Shown here in pieces: positions 1 to 8,809 of a stretch of DNA of 64,000 nucleotides (position 1 is its first letter; each line of letters starts with the position of its first letter). This DNA comes from Pseudomonas benzenivorans. Its GTDB lineage: Bacteria > Pseudomonadota > Gammaproteobacteria > Pseudomonadales > Pseudomonadaceae. The position numbers and the translations under genes were made by a program. A model generated the notes under the pieces. It saw only the letters and a list, made by a program, of their open reading frames with translations, did not search any database and was not told the origin of the DNA. The DNA is taken from NCBI RefSeq assembly GCF_033547155.1, contig NZ_CP137892.1:2914001-2978000 (forward strand), written 5' to 3'.

Positions 1-618
1 GCTCTGGGCGTGCCACTGATTGAACGCCGCCTGCACCGCGGCCCGGTCCTTCTGGCTGGTGGGCGCCTTGTCGACTATGCCCTGGGCCTTGAGCGCGGCG
101 ACCATGTCGTTGGTGGGGATGAAGGTGTCCTTGCCGACCATGCGCAGCAAGCGCGGCGCCGACAAGCCCCCCAACTGGCTGCCGTGCTTGGCCAGGTACT
201 GCCACAGGCCGACGATATCGGTCACCGGCCAGTCGGCGATCAAGGCGCCGAAGCCGCCCCGTTCCCGCCGCACATCGAGGATGAACTGGGCGTTGCGCGG
301 CACGCTCTTGAGCTTGCCCAGATGACGGATCAGCCGCGCGTCCTGCATCAGGTTCTCCAGGCGCTCGCCCCCCATCAGCACGACCTTTTCCGGGGCGAAG
401 CCGAAGAACACCTCCTCGAAGGCCGGCCATTTGGCGTCCACCAGGCTGTGCTTGAGGCCGGCGCGGAAGATCCTCAGGCTGAGCAGCGACAGGTAGCGGT
501 CGTCACTCAGCGCACGCAGCTCGTCCGCACTCGCCGGCTGTGGCAGCATGGCCTCCAGTGCCGCCGCCGAGCCGAAGCGGTTCAGGCAGTATTCGTTCAG
601 CCATTGATAGTCGCGCAT
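1..618 (-). CDS. DNA-3-methyladenine glycosylase I family protein (3' end outside window)
   Basis: Base-excision-repair glycosylase that removes alkylated adenine from DNA. The minus-strand frame is open from an ATG at 618 to the window edge (206 codons), so the C-terminus is missing. Segments FRAGLKHSLVDAKWPAF, IRHLGKLKSVPRNAQF and GKDTFIPTNDMV match the helical core of the Tag family. The Cys-containing start of E. coli TagI (RCGW) is absent; the protein begins MRDYQWLNEYCLNRFGS, so it belongs to the divergent branch common in pseudomonads. A GGGCGAG sequence precedes the ATG. The family is known; activity on 3-methyladenine here is inferred. A long plus-strand frame over the same bases is its shadow. 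Confidence 0.8.
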   Translation of the reverse strand, partial: MRDYQWLNEYCLNRFGSAAALEAMLPQPASADELRALSDDRYLSLLSLRIFRAGLKHSLVDAKWPAFEEVFFGFAPEKVVLMGGERLENLMQDARLIRHLGKLKSVPRNAQFILDVRRERGGFGALIADWPVTDIVGLWQYLAKHGSQLGGLSAPRLLRMVGKDTFIPTNDMVAALKAQGIVDKAPTSQKDRAAVQAAFNQWHAQS

Positions 619-746
619 CGCTCGCCCTTGCCAGTTCCAGTGACCGCACAGGGTGCCTGCAACTCGCGCCTGCGCGCAATATTCCTGCGCCAAGGCGACT
701 GCTCGCGCAAAGAGGCGAGCCCCCTGGCGGCACCTATCTATGCCGT

Positions 747-1178
747 TTAGCGGCGCCGGCGCCCTGGCTCGGCCTTGTTGTACTTGCGCGCGTGCGCACT
801 CGACGCCGCCGCCTTGACCAGGCGCTGGAAGGTGGGGCATTCGGCGTGGCTCGGGGCCGGGCAGGCCGCCGCATGGCGCAGCCCTCTGCTCATGGCCCGC
901 AGCCGCTTGATAGTCCCATCCAGCTCCTCGGCCTTGGCCAGAAGCAGCTGGCGATCGATTGCCGGCGCCCCGTCGGCGGCGAACATCGAGCGGATCTCAT
1001 CCAGGGTGAAGCCCGCCGACTGGCCGAGGGCAATCAGCGCCAGCTGATCCAGCACCCCCGGCGCAAAGCGGCGGCGCTCACCCTGGCGACCGAGGGAGGC
1101 GATCAGCCCCTTCTCCTCGTAGAAACGCAGGGTCGAGGCCGGCACACCGGCGCGCTTGGCGACTTCGGCAATATCCAT
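747..1178 (-). CDS. MerR-family transcriptional regulator with a CX7C metal-type loop
   Basis: 143-residue regulator. The N-terminus (MDIAEVAKRAGVPASTLRFYEEKG) is the winged HTH of MerR proteins; a coiled-coil dimerisation helix follows, then ACPAPSHAECPTF, two cysteines separated by seven residues. That spacing is the one that binds Cu(I) in CueR. CueR-like copper genes are absent next door; instead a DUF2938/flavodoxin/DUF2798 operon starts divergently, so the inducer could be a metal, a thiol-reactive or a redox signal. The start at 1178 is supported by AGAGGTG just upstream. The basic tail RKYNKAEPGRRRR is unusual. It should repress and activate the promoter at 1189-1219, which lies between the two start codons. 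Confidence 0.9.
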   Translation of the reverse strand: MDIAEVAKRAGVPASTLRFYEEKGLIASLGRQGERRRFAPGVLDQLALIALGQSAGFTLDEIRSMFAADGAPAIDRQLLLAKAEELDGTIKRLRAMSRGLRHAAACPAPSHAECPTFQRLVKAAASSAHARKYNKAEPGRRRR

Positions 1179-1188
1179 GCGACACCTC

Positions 1189-1219
1189 TTGACTTCAAGT
1201 TCACTTGAACTTGTAGAGT
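1189..1219 (+). promoter_or_regulatory. MerR-type operator-promoter with 19-bp spacer
   Basis: TTGACT (-35, 1189-1194) and TAGAGT (-10, 1214-1219) are 19 bp apart, longer than the 17 bp preferred by sigma-70 and typical of MerR-activated promoters. The spacer holds a perfect inverted repeat, CAAGTTC-ACTT-GAACTTG (1196-1213). It drives the operon that begins at 1260 and sits 11 bp before the divergent regulator start. Confidence 0.88.
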
Positions 1220-1259
1220 CGAACCAAACCCTCCACGAGTCAAGCTGAACGAGGTACTT

Positions 1260-1757
1260 ATGACGCAACTCATGCAAGACATCGCCCTGACAGCAGGCAT
1301 CGGCATCGGCGCGACGGCGGTCATGGACGCCTGGCTGCTGCTGTTGAAACGCCTGGGAGTCCCCACGCTGAACTTCGCCTTCATCGGCCGCTGGGTCGCC
1401 CACCTGCTGCGCGGCAGGCTGGCCCACCCGGCCATCGCCCAGGCCGAGCCGGTCAGAGGCGAGCTCGCCCTGGGCTGGCTGATGCACTACGCCACCGGCA
1501 TCGCCTTCGCCGGCCTGCTGCTGGCCAGCGAAGGCATGGCCTGGGCCCACAGCCCGACCCCGCTGCCGGCACTGCTCATCGGCATGGCCACGGTCGCCAT
1601 TCCCTTGCTGGTGATTCAACCGGCGATGGGCGCCGGCTTCGTCTCCCTCAAGACGCCCACGCCACTGCGCAACTGCTTCAAGAGCCTGGTCAACCACAGC
1701 GTGTTCGGCCTGGGCCTCTACCTGGCCGCCGTGCCGCTCGCCTGGCTGGGGCGATAA
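1260..1757 (+). CDS. DUF2938 family membrane protein
   Basis: 165-residue integral membrane protein with about four hydrophobic segments (near residues 5-28, 75-95, 100-125 and 140-162) and the DUF2938 pattern: an N-terminal GIGATAVMDAWLLLLKRLG segment, then GWLMHYATGIAFA and a KTPTPLRNCFKSLVNHSVFGLGLY C-terminal part. Function is not known for the family. It is the first gene of the MerR-controlled operon, with GAGG six bases before the ATG, and is followed after 42 bp by a flavodoxin-type reductase. The context suggests a stress or metal response but gives no substrate. Confidence 0.85.
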   Translation: MTQLMQDIALTAGIGIGATAVMDAWLLLLKRLGVPTLNFAFIGRWVAHLLRGRLAHPAIAQAEPVRGELALGWLMHYATGIAFAGLLLASEGMAWAHSPTPLPALLIGMATVAIPLLVIQPAMGAGFVSLKTPTPLRNCFKSLVNHSVFGLGLYLAAVPLAWLGR

Positions 1758-1799
1758 GCCCCTGTCGAACGTCCTCTTCCTAATCCAGGAGCACTTGCA

Positions 1800-2399
1800 A
1801 TGAAGAAAATCGCGGTCATCTACCACAGTGCCCACGGGCACACCGAACACATCGCCGGTCACGTGGCCGAAGGGGCGGGACTGGTGTCCGACACCGAGGT
1901 TCAACTGGTACAGGCCCAGGCCCTCACCGCCCGGCCGGATGAGCTGCTCGCGTTCGACGGCTACATCCTCGGTTCACCCACCTACCTGGGCGGGGTCAGC
2001 GCACCGGTCAAGGCCTTCATGGATGCCACGGGAGGGCTGTGGCGCCACCAACAACTGCGCGGGCGGCTCGCGGCGGGCTTCACCGTGTCGGCGCTGCCGG
2101 CCGGCGACAAGCAATCGACCCTGTTGTCGATGTTCGTGTTCTGCATGCAACACGGCATGCTCTGGGTCGGCAACCCCATCCTGCCGGAGCAGCACCTGGG
2201 CGTGCCATACGACGAGGCGGCGAATCGCCTCGGCTCCTGGTCGGGGCTGATGGCCCAGGCCGACAAGGCCTCGGCCGCCAACGCGTTTGCGCCGGGGGAT
2301 ATCAAGACCGCGCGCCTGTTCGGGCAGAACTTCGCCGAGACGCTGCACCGCCTGCAGGGCAGCGGCACACACCAGCACAGCACGGAGCCCCTCAGATGA
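1800..2399 (+). CDS. Flavodoxin-family NAD(P)H-dependent oxidoreductase (WrbA-like)
   Basis: 199-residue cytosolic flavoprotein. The first strand and FMN phosphate loop are visible as IAVIYHSAHGHTEHIA (residues 3-18), followed by GYILGSPTYLGGVSAPVKAF around residue 60 and a second FMN-contact segment. This is the flavodoxin-like fold used by WrbA-type quinone reductases, which reduce quinones by two electrons and avoid semiquinone radicals. AGGAG lies eight bases before the ATG. The stop overlaps the next start by four bases (ATGA). The MerR context fits a role in redox or electrophile stress; the physiological substrate cannot be read from sequence. Confidence 0.87.
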   Translation: MKKIAVIYHSAHGHTEHIAGHVAEGAGLVSDTEVQLVQAQALTARPDELLAFDGYILGSPTYLGGVSAPVKAFMDATGGLWRHQQLRGRLAAGFTVSALPAGDKQSTLLSMFVFCMQHGMLWVGNPILPEQHLGVPYDEAANRLGSWSGLMAQADKASAANAFAPGDIKTARLFGQNFAETLHRLQGSGTHQHSTEPLR

Positions 2400-2623
2400 T
2401 CGCGCGCAAATACAGCCCACTGCTCTTCGCCCTGGTCCTCTCGGGGCTCATGTCGCTACTGGTCTCCGGCATCTCCACCTTCCGCGCCGTTGGCCCGATA
2501 GCCGGCTTCGCCACGCTGTGGCTCGGCGCCTGGCTGGCCGCCTGGTTGTTCGCCTTTCCCAGCGTGCTGCTGGTCACCCCGCTGGCCCGCGGGCTGGTCG
2601 AACGGCTGGTGGAGAAGCCATAG
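2396..2623 (+). CDS. DUF2798 family small membrane protein
   Basis: 75-residue protein with two hydrophobic helices (about residues 8-28 and 38-62), matching DUF2798 (start MIARKYSPLLFALVLSGLMS; central WLGAWLAAWLFAFP). Function unknown. It is translationally coupled to the flavodoxin gene through an ATGA overlap and closes the MerR-controlled operon. Confidence 0.82.
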   Translation: MIARKYSPLLFALVLSGLMSLLVSGISTFRAVGPIAGFATLWLGAWLAAWLFAFPSVLLVTPLARGLVERLVEKP

Positions 2624-2658
2624 CCCAACCGACGCCCAGGGACAGTCCTGCGGGCCAC

Positions 2659-2688
2659 AAAGAAAACCGGCTGTCCATGGCAGCCGGT
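2659..2688 (-). terminator. Intrinsic terminator of ttcA
   Basis: Perfect 8-bp inverted repeat ACCGGCTG/CAGCCGGT (2666-2688) followed on the minus strand by TTTTCTTTG, seven bases after the ttcA stop codon. Confidence 0.8.
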
Positions 2689-2694
2689 CATCGA

Positions 2695-3519
2695 TCACAG
2701 ATTCATCACATCGAGGAAGCGTGGCGTGGCGCTGTCGTCGATCTTCAGGCTCTTGAAGTCGAACAGGTTGCGGTCGGCCAGCTGCGACGGCACCACGTTC
2801 TGCAGGGCGCGGAACATGATCTCGGTGCGCCCCGGCGTCTTGCGCTCCCACTCCTGGAGCATCTCCTTGACCACCTTGCGTTGCAGGTTCTCCTGGGAGC
2901 CGCACAGGTTGCAGGGGATGATCGGGAACTCCTTGAGCTTGGCGTAAGCCTCGATATCGGCCTCGCTGCAATAGGCCAGCGGGCGGATCACCACGTTGCG
3001 CCCGTCGTCGGCGCGCAGCTTCGGCGGCATGGCCTTGAGGGTGCCGCCATGGAACATGTTGAGGAAGAAGGTCTCGAGGATGTCGTCGCGATGATGCCCC
3101 AGGGCCATCTTGGTCGCACCGATCTCGTCGGCGAAGGTGTACAGCGTGCCGCGGCGCAGGCGCGAACACAGCGAGCAGGTGGTCTTGCCTTCCGGGATCT
3201 TCTCCTTGACCACCGAGTAGGTGTCCTTCTCGACTATGTGGTACTCGACGCCGATGGACCCCAGATAGGCCGGCAGCACGTGCTCGGGAAAGCCCGGCTG
3301 CTTCTGGTCCATGTTCACCGCCACCAGGTCGAACTTGATCGGCGCGACCTTCTGCAGGTACAGCAGCACATCGAGCATGGTGTAACTGTCTTTACCGCCG
3401 GACAGGCAGACCATGACCTTGTCGCCGTCTTCTATCATGTTGAAGTCGGCGATGGCTTCGCCGGCCTGGCGACGCAGGCGTTTTTGCAGTTTGTTCTGGT
3501 TGACCGAGAGGGTGCCCAT
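2695..3519 (-). CDS. ttcA: tRNA 2-thiocytidine(32) synthetase TtcA
   Basis: 274 residues. TtcA adenylates and thiolates cytidine 32 of certain tRNAs and needs a [4Fe-4S] cluster. Visible features are the PP-loop SGGKDS at residues 40-45, CSLC at 115-118, HHRDD at 142-146, and a C-terminal CNLC at 203-206. The Fe-S ligands are expected among these cysteines. Length agrees with the family. The reading frame is open further upstream, but the segment before [15 protein letters not shown] is unlike the family, so the start is placed at 3519. A monocistronic gene closed by a clear terminator. Confidence 0.95.
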   Translation of the reverse strand: MGTLSVNQNKLQKRLRRQAGEAIADFNMIEDGDKVMVCLSGGKDSYTMLDVLLYLQKVAPIKFDLVAVNMDQKQPGFPEHVLPAYLGSIGVEYHIVEKDTYSVVKEKIPEGKTTCSLCSRLRRGTLYTFADEIGATKMALGHHRDDILETFFLNMFHGGTLKAMPPKLRADDGRNVVIRPLAYCSEADIEAYAKLKEFPIIPCNLCGSQENLQRKVVKEMLQEWERKTPGRTEIMFRALQNVVPSQLADRNLFDFKSLKIDDSATPRFLDVMNL

Positions 3520-3619
3520 GGTGCGCTGAAGTCCGCATAGAAGTGCTAGAGCGCGACATTTTACGCAGAAAGCGCGGCACACCCCACCCCATTGCCGGTG
3601 AAGTGTTAGGCTGCCCCCC

Positions 3620-4216
3620 ATGAACGACGCCATCGACCCCGAGCTGGAGCTCGCCGATCAACTGTTGCAACTGCTGCAGGCCGCACCTGCCGGACTCAGC
3701 GAATACGAGCTGATTCGGCAGCTCAAAGGCGGCCACTCGAGCCACATCCCCAACCTCCCCCTGCTCGACAATCTGGTGCTGTTTCGCACCCACTTCCTGG
3801 TGTTCAACGCCCTCTACCTGCTGCGCGAACGCCTGTGGGACGAGCAACGCGCGCACCTGGCCATCAGCCCGCTATGCGTCCAGCTGCAGCCCTATCGCGC
3901 CGGAGGCGCCGGGCTCAGCGAGCACGATCCGCTGCGCGACTATTACCTGGACCTGAACAACCTGCGCGACACCCGCGAGGACGATGTCCAGAAGCTGCTC
4001 ACCAGCTTCTGGACCCGAATGCAGGGCGGCGAGGAAAAACAGGCGGCCCTGGAACTGTTCGAGCTGCACGACAGCCTGCAACCGCTCAACCTCGCCACCA
4101 TCAAACGTCGTTACCGCCAACTGGTGAGCCAGCACCACCCCGATCGCGGCGGCAGTACGGAGCGCCTGCAGTCGATCAACAAGGCGATGGAAATTCTAGA
4201 GCGCTATTACGACTAA
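3620..4216 (+). CDS. DnaJ-related protein with C-terminal J domain
   Basis: 198 residues. The N-terminal two thirds match the DNAJ_related domain ([18 protein letters not shown] and [11 protein letters not shown]), found mostly in gammaproteobacteria. The C-terminus is a short J domain: [16 protein letters not shown] carries the HPD tripeptide needed to stimulate Hsp70 ATPase, followed by [16 protein letters not shown]. It probably acts as a specialised co-chaperone of DnaK; the client is unknown. Transcribed divergently from ttcA across 100 bp. Confidence 0.88.
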   Translation: MNDAIDPELELADQLLQLLQAAPAGLSEYELIRQLKGGHSSHIPNLPLLDNLVLFRTHFLVFNALYLLRERLWDEQRAHLAISPLCVQLQPYRAGGAGLSEHDPLRDYYLDLNNLRDTREDDVQKLLTSFWTRMQGGEEKQAALELFELHDSLQPLNLATIKRRYRQLVSQHHPDRGGSTERLQSINKAMEILERYYD

Positions 4217-4383
4217 GTCTTAGAGATCAATTTGCTCTAACACTACACCCCGCACGGCCTACACCCCTTGCCTATACTGCGACATACGGTCGCATAGGTT
4301 CGGCCTGGCACCCGGTGGCGCTGCTCACGCGCGCCGGGCGCTCCGCTGGGGGGCGATCGCTATAAAAATAGGAGGTGTTTGGC

Positions 4384-4983
4384 ATGATCCATCATGTTTG
4401 GGGGCTCTTCACCCATCCTGACCAAGAATGGCAAGAAATCCGTGGCGAGGAAGAAACCATCAGCCACATGTATCTCACTCACATCCTGATCCTCGCGGCG
4501 ATTCCCGCGATATCCGCGTATATCGGCACCACCCAGGTCGGCTGGTCGATCGGCGATCGAGCGCCGGTGATGCTGACCGAAGCCAGCGCGTTACAAATGA
4601 CCATCATGTCCTACCTGGCGATGCTCGCCGGCGTCGCAGTGATGGGCGCCTTCATCCACTGGATGGCGCGTACCTACGACGCCAGCCCCAACCTGACCCA
4701 GTGCGTGGTGTTCGCCGCCTACACCGCCACCCCGCTGTTCGTCGGCGGCCTCGCGGCGCTCTACCCGCACCTGTGGCTGGCCATGACGGTGGGCACGGTC
4801 GCCATCTGCTACACCGTCTACCTGCTGTACGTGGGCATACCGACCTTCATGAACATTCCCAAGGACGAGGGCTTCATGTTCTCCAGCTCGGTACTGGCGG
4901 TGGGGCTGGTGGTGCTGGTGGCGATGATCGCCTGCTCGGTGATCCTCTGGGGCTTCGGCGTCGGCCCGGTGTACACCAGCTAA
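4384..4983 (+). CDS. Yip1 family membrane protein
   Basis: 199-residue inner-membrane protein with five predicted helices (near 30-50, 72-95, 112-132, 140-160 and 172-195). It begins with the signature MIHHVWGLFTHPDQEWQEI that opens bacterial Yip1/DUF1282 proteins. Role unknown. ATG 4384 is chosen over GTG 4375 because AGGAGGTG ends seven bases before it and the GTG would lie inside that ribosome-binding site. A TATACT hexamer at 4273-4278 may be the -10. A strong terminator follows. Confidence 0.85.
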   Translation: MIHHVWGLFTHPDQEWQEIRGEEETISHMYLTHILILAAIPAISAYIGTTQVGWSIGDRAPVMLTEASALQMTIMSYLAMLAGVAVMGAFIHWMARTYDASPNLTQCVVFAAYTATPLFVGGLAALYPHLWLAMTVGTVAICYTVYLLYVGIPTFMNIPKDEGFMFSSSVLAVGLVVLVAMIACSVILWGFGVGPVYTS

Positions 4984-5002
4984 GACTGCGAGGGCGGCAA
5001 AG

Positions 5003-5026
5003 CGAAACCACCTGCGGGTGGTTTCG
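5003..5026 (+). terminator. Intrinsic terminator after the Yip1 gene
   Basis: Ten-base-pair hairpin CGAAACCACC-TGCG-GGTGGTTTCG followed by TCGTTTC, 20 bases after the stop codon. Confidence 0.75.
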
Positions 5027-5092
5027 TCGTTTCAGGGCTGTGGATGGCGCCCCGCTTGGGCATAATCGCTGGCCCAACCGAGAACCACCACC

Positions 5093-5587
5093 ATGCCCGA
5101 ACGCCTCCATGCCCGTGTCGAGGCCTGTTACCGCCAGGCCGAAGCCTTCTTCAAGCGCCCTTTCAGCCGCCCGCAGGTGAGCTTCGAGCTGCGCGGACAG
5201 AAGGCCGGGGTGGCACACCTGACGGAGAACAAACTGCGCTTCAACCCGCAGCTGTACCGGGAGAATCGGGACGATTTTCTCAGGCAGACGGTGGCCCACG
5301 AGGTGGCACACCTGATCGCCCACCAGCTGTTCGGCGCGGGCATCCAGGCCCATGGCGAGGAATGGCAACTGATCATGCGCGGCGTCTACGAGCTGCCGCC
5401 GCAACGCTGCCACAACTATGAGGTACAGCGTCGCCCGGTCAACCGTTTCATCTACCGCTGCACCTGCCCCCAGGGCGAATTCCCCTTCTCCGCGCAGCGC
5501 CACAACCTGGTTGCCAAGGGGCGGCGCTATTACTGTCGGCGCTGCAAGGCGACCCTGAGCTTCACCGGCGAACAGCGCCTGGAGTGA
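5093..5587 (+). CDS. sprT: SprT family zinc metalloprotease-like protein
   Basis: 164 residues. The SprT-like domain contains the zinc-binding HEVAH motif at residues 69-73 followed by a further His in QAHGEEW, and a C-terminal zinc ribbon with CTCPQGEF and YYCRRCKA (four cysteines). Eukaryotic relatives (Spartan) cut DNA-protein crosslinks; bacterial SprT is poorly studied. Length and domain order agree with the family. A single gene after the Yip1 terminator. Confidence 0.92.
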   Translation: MPERLHARVEACYRQAEAFFKRPFSRPQVSFELRGQKAGVAHLTENKLRFNPQLYRENRDDFLRQTVAHEVAHLIAHQLFGAGIQAHGEEWQLIMRGVYELPPQRCHNYEVQRRPVNRFIYRCTCPQGEFPFSAQRHNLVAKGRRYYCRRCKATLSFTGEQRLE

Positions 5588-5650
5588 TTCGGGCCGTCCG
5601 ATAGCCGCCGCCGAGCCGTGGCGGCCCCGCTGCACGGGTCAACCAGCGCT

Positions 5651-6157
5651 CTAGGCGAGCAGGCGTTGATAGACCTGCAGGTCGCCGGCAGAAAAGCAGC
5701 AGAAGATCACTTCCTCGATCGTGGTGAGATCCCTGAGGGTTGCACGCACCGTATTCACGGCCGTGCGAGCCGCCAATTCCACCGGATAGCCGTAGACGCC
5801 CGTGCCGATGCTGGGAAACGCCAGCCTGCGCACCCCGTGGGCGGCCGCCAGCTCCAGCGAGCGCCGATAACAGGACGCCAGCAACTGCGGCTCCCCGCGC
5901 TCCCCGCCCTTCCAGACCGGGCCTACCGTATGGATGACGTGCCGGGCCGGCAGACGGTAGCCCGGGGTGATCTTGGCCTCCCCTGTCGGACACCCGCCGA
6001 GCAATCTGCAGGCCTGCAGCAGCTCGGGGCCGGCGGCGCGATGAATGGCGCCGTCCACGCCGCCGCCACCGAGCAGGGAGCTGTTCGCCGCGTTGACTAT
6101 GGCATCGACCTGCAGGGTGGTGATATCCGCACGCATGGCACTGAGCTTGGCTGGCAT
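5651..6157 (-). CDS. Macro-domain protein, probable O-acetyl-ADP-ribose deacetylase (YmdB type)
   Basis: 168 residues, one complete macro domain. Ligand-binding motifs are visible: [23 protein letters not shown] near the N-terminus, the [10 protein letters not shown] segment, VIHTVGPVW, and [12 protein letters not shown]. The Asn and Asp in NAANSS and GVDGA are those that support ADP-ribose hydrolysis in MacroD/YmdB proteins. Three in-frame ATGs are possible (6166, 6157, 6139); GGAGG lies 11 bases before 6157 and only two before 6166, so 6157 is preferred. Likely acts on ADP-ribosylated proteins or O-acetyl-ADP-ribose. Transcribed alone. Confidence 0.9.
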   Translation of the reverse strand: MPAKLSAMRADITTLQVDAIVNAANSSLLGGGGVDGAIHRAAGPELLQACRLLGGCPTGEAKITPGYRLPARHVIHTVGPVWKGGERGEPQLLASCYRRSLELAAAHGVRRLAFPSIGTGVYGYPVELAARTAVNTVRATLRDLTTIEEVIFCCFSAGDLQVYQRLLA

Positions 6158-6446
6158 GATCCGCATGACCTCCCGGGGCCGTCCCCTCAGCAAGTTTAGC
6201 GGCCCGCAGCGTGTTCGGCAGACCAAACGATAGGCCCCCATGCACATCGCCTCGCCCCTGGCACCAGAGCGCCGAGCGCTTGACGCAAGAACAGGCATCT
6301 GCTAGCGGAACCTCCTGGGTGCTATACTTTTCTGCGACTGCAGTCAGTGCGCAATCTGTCTCACGGGGGCAATTACCAACTGCAATTTTCACTCATCGGC
6401 TTCTGGATGGAGGGGTCTGAAGCAAACACGAGGTGGGAGGTGTGTC

Positions 6447-7001
6447 ATGAATCGGCACTACTACATCAGTGACGATCTCGACGATCTTGAAACCGTTGAG
6501 AACGAGCTGGAAGCCAACGGCATCAGTACCGAACAAATCCACGTGCTCAGCGAGAAGGATGCCGACGTGGAGCATCATCACCTGCATGACGTGCCCTCCT
6601 TCATGAAACAGGATGTCGTGCACTCCGGGGAAATCGGCGCGCTGATCGGCGTGGTGCTCGCCGCCGTGGTTTTGGGCGGCGCCTATCTGCTGGGCTGGAC
6701 CGCGTCGGCTGCGGGTTGGGTGCCCTTCGTCTTCCTGGCCATCGTGCTGTTCGGCTTCTGCACCTGGGAAGGCGGTTTCTTCGGCATTCAGGTGCCGAAC
6801 GCGCATTTCCGCAACTTCCGGCAGAAGCTCAAGGAAGGCAAGCACGTGTTCTTCGTGGATGTCGAACCCGAACAGGAGTCGGTACTGGACCGGATCATCC
6901 AGCACCACCCTTCCCTGAGGGACGCCGGCACCGGCGCGGCCTCGCCGCACTGGATAGTCGCCTGGCAGCAGAAATGGCATCAGTTCAAGCGCACCATATA
7001 G
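6447..7001 (+). CDS. Conserved membrane protein with soluble N-terminal ferredoxin-like region
   Basis: 184 residues. The N-terminus (YYISDDLDDLETVENELEAN, ending near residue 45) resembles the ACT-like alpha/beta region of general-stress membrane proteins. Two hydrophobic segments follow (about 64-90 and 92-112), then a soluble tail with KEGKHVFFVDVEPEQESVLD. Homologues are sometimes labelled NAD/FAD-utilising enzymes, but no nucleotide-binding motif is visible. A TATACT hexamer preceded by C (6322-6328), 120 bases before the ATG, looks like an RpoS-type -10. GGGAGGTGTGTC precedes the start. Function unknown. Confidence 0.75.
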   Translation: MNRHYYISDDLDDLETVENELEANGISTEQIHVLSEKDADVEHHHLHDVPSFMKQDVVHSGEIGALIGVVLAAVVLGGAYLLGWTASAAGWVPFVFLAIVLFGFCTWEGGFFGIQVPNAHFRNFRQKLKEGKHVFFVDVEPEQESVLDRIIQHHPSLRDAGTGAASPHWIVAWQQKWHQFKRTI

Positions 7002-7027
7002 CCATATAGCCAGCCCCCTCGAATCCC

Positions 7028-7052
7028 CCGGATGGCCGCAACGGTCATCCGG
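7028..7052. terminator. Hairpin between convergent genes
   Basis: CCGGATGGCCG-CAA-CGGTCATCCGG forms an 11-bp stem with one G-T wobble between the ends of the convergent genes at 7001 and 7061. There is no T tract, so a terminator role is only likely. Confidence 0.4.
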
Positions 7053-7060
7053 AAGAGGTC

Positions 7061-7378
7061 TCACGACCCGAAGAAGAAGGCCCGACTGAGAAAGACGTAG
7101 TCCGCCTCGGCGGCCATCAGGCCGACCAGCACCAGCAGGCACAACGGCGGCACCAGGATGGCGTAGACCATGGCCAGGCGCTCCCAGGCCATGTGCATGA
7201 AGATGGCGACGATCAGCCCCGCCTTGAGCAGCATGAAGACGATGATCAGCGACCAGCGCAGGTAGCCGACGAAGTGAAAGTAATCCACCAGGTAGGACAG
7301 GGTACTGAGGACGAACAGCAGCCCCCAGATCTTCAGGTACAGGCCGATCGGATGTTGCTGGCCCTGTGCATGCGTCAT
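7061..7378 (-). CDS. Cytochrome c oxidase subunit IV family protein
   Basis: 105 residues with three membrane helices (about 14-32, 40-62, 70-90), matching prokaryotic cytochrome c oxidase subunit IV (LYLKIWGLLFVLSTLSYLVD, then LKAGLIVAIFMHMAWE). It is the last gene of the oxidase operon reading leftward from 12087. In the family this small subunit stabilises the complex and carries no cofactor. Confidence 0.88.
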   Translation of the reverse strand: MTHAQGQQHPIGLYLKIWGLLFVLSTLSYLVDYFHFVGYLRWSLIIVFMLLKAGLIVAIFMHMAWERLAMVYAILVPPLCLLVLVGLMAAEADYVFLSRAFFFGS

Positions 7379-7398
7379 CGCCTGGCCTCCCTAGCGCC

Positions 7399-8115
<717 letters not shown>

Positions 8116-8119
8116 GGCG

Positions 8120-8809
8120 TCACCTCAACCCGCAGAACACCGCGATGGCTCGATAGGTTTCCGGCGTGCTGGTCAGCAAGGCGAACAGCAGCAGCCAGAG
8201 CCCCAGCAGGTAGTGCCAGTAGATGGCACAGAGCTCCACGCTGCTGCGCAGCTGCAGCGGGGACGCGTGGCGCAACAGCTTGCCCAGGGTCCTGCCCCAG
8301 GCGACCAGCCCACCGAGCAGGTGCAGCCCGTGCAACCCGGTCAGCAGGAAGAAGAAGCTGTTGGCCGGGTTGCCCGCGACGCCATAGCCCCAGGCGATAA
8401 ACAGGCGCCACACCCAGAGCTGCCCCAGCAAGAAGGCCAGGGCGAAGAGCCCGGCGAGGCCGAAGCCAAGATTCGTTGCCACCGGCCAGTCGCGCCTGGC
8501 CGCCACCCGCGCCCATTGCAGGGCGAGGCTCGCGGCGATCAACAGGCCGGTGTTCAGCCACAGTGGCCAGGGCTGGGAGAGTGGCGCCAGCGGCTCGGTC
8601 AAAGGCTGCCAGTCGGCCACCTGCGAGCGGGCGATAAAGGCGATCAGGAACAGCAGGAACAGCGAGCTGACCACTACCAGCAACAGGCGCAGGCCGACCC
8701 GGGCGGTGCGTGCCCGGTGACCATCGGCGAGCGGAGCCCCATCCGACGGCTGGCCCCAGCTGCCGCCGGGGTCGGCGCCGGCGGCGTCGCGCAGCAGGAG
8801 CCTGTTCAT
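8120..8809 (-). CDS. Second cytochrome c oxidase subunit III-like protein
   Basis: 229 residues with about six membrane helices. The C-terminal half keeps COX3 family landmarks (FFFLLTGLHGLHLLGGLVAWG and ELCAIYWHYLLGLWLLLF), while the N-terminal half diverges and starts with a 35-residue soluble stretch. Its start overlaps the end of the subunit I gene by four bases (8806-8809), implying coupled translation. It probably is an accessory or structural subunit of the same complex. Having two COX3-type genes in tandem is unusual for the standard Pseudomonas aa3 operon. Confidence 0.85.
   Translation of the reverse strand: MNRLLLRDAAGADPGGSWGQPSDGAPLADGHRARTARVGLRLLLVVVSSLFLLFLIAFIARSQVADWQPLTEPLAPLSQPWPLWLNTGLLIAASLALQWARVAARRDWPVATNLGFGLAGLFALAFLLGQLWVWRLFIAWGYGVAGNPANSFFFLLTGLHGLHLLGGLVAWGRTLGKLLRHASPLQLRSSVELCAIYWHYLLGLWLLLFALLTSTPETYRAIAVFCGLR

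Noticed and set aside
10..750. Long plus-strand open frame at the left edge
   Set aside because: It lies antisense to the glycosylase gene (1-618, minus), whose protein sequence is family-like. The plus-strand product has the Arg/Ala/Gln-rich composition of a shadow in GC-rich DNA.
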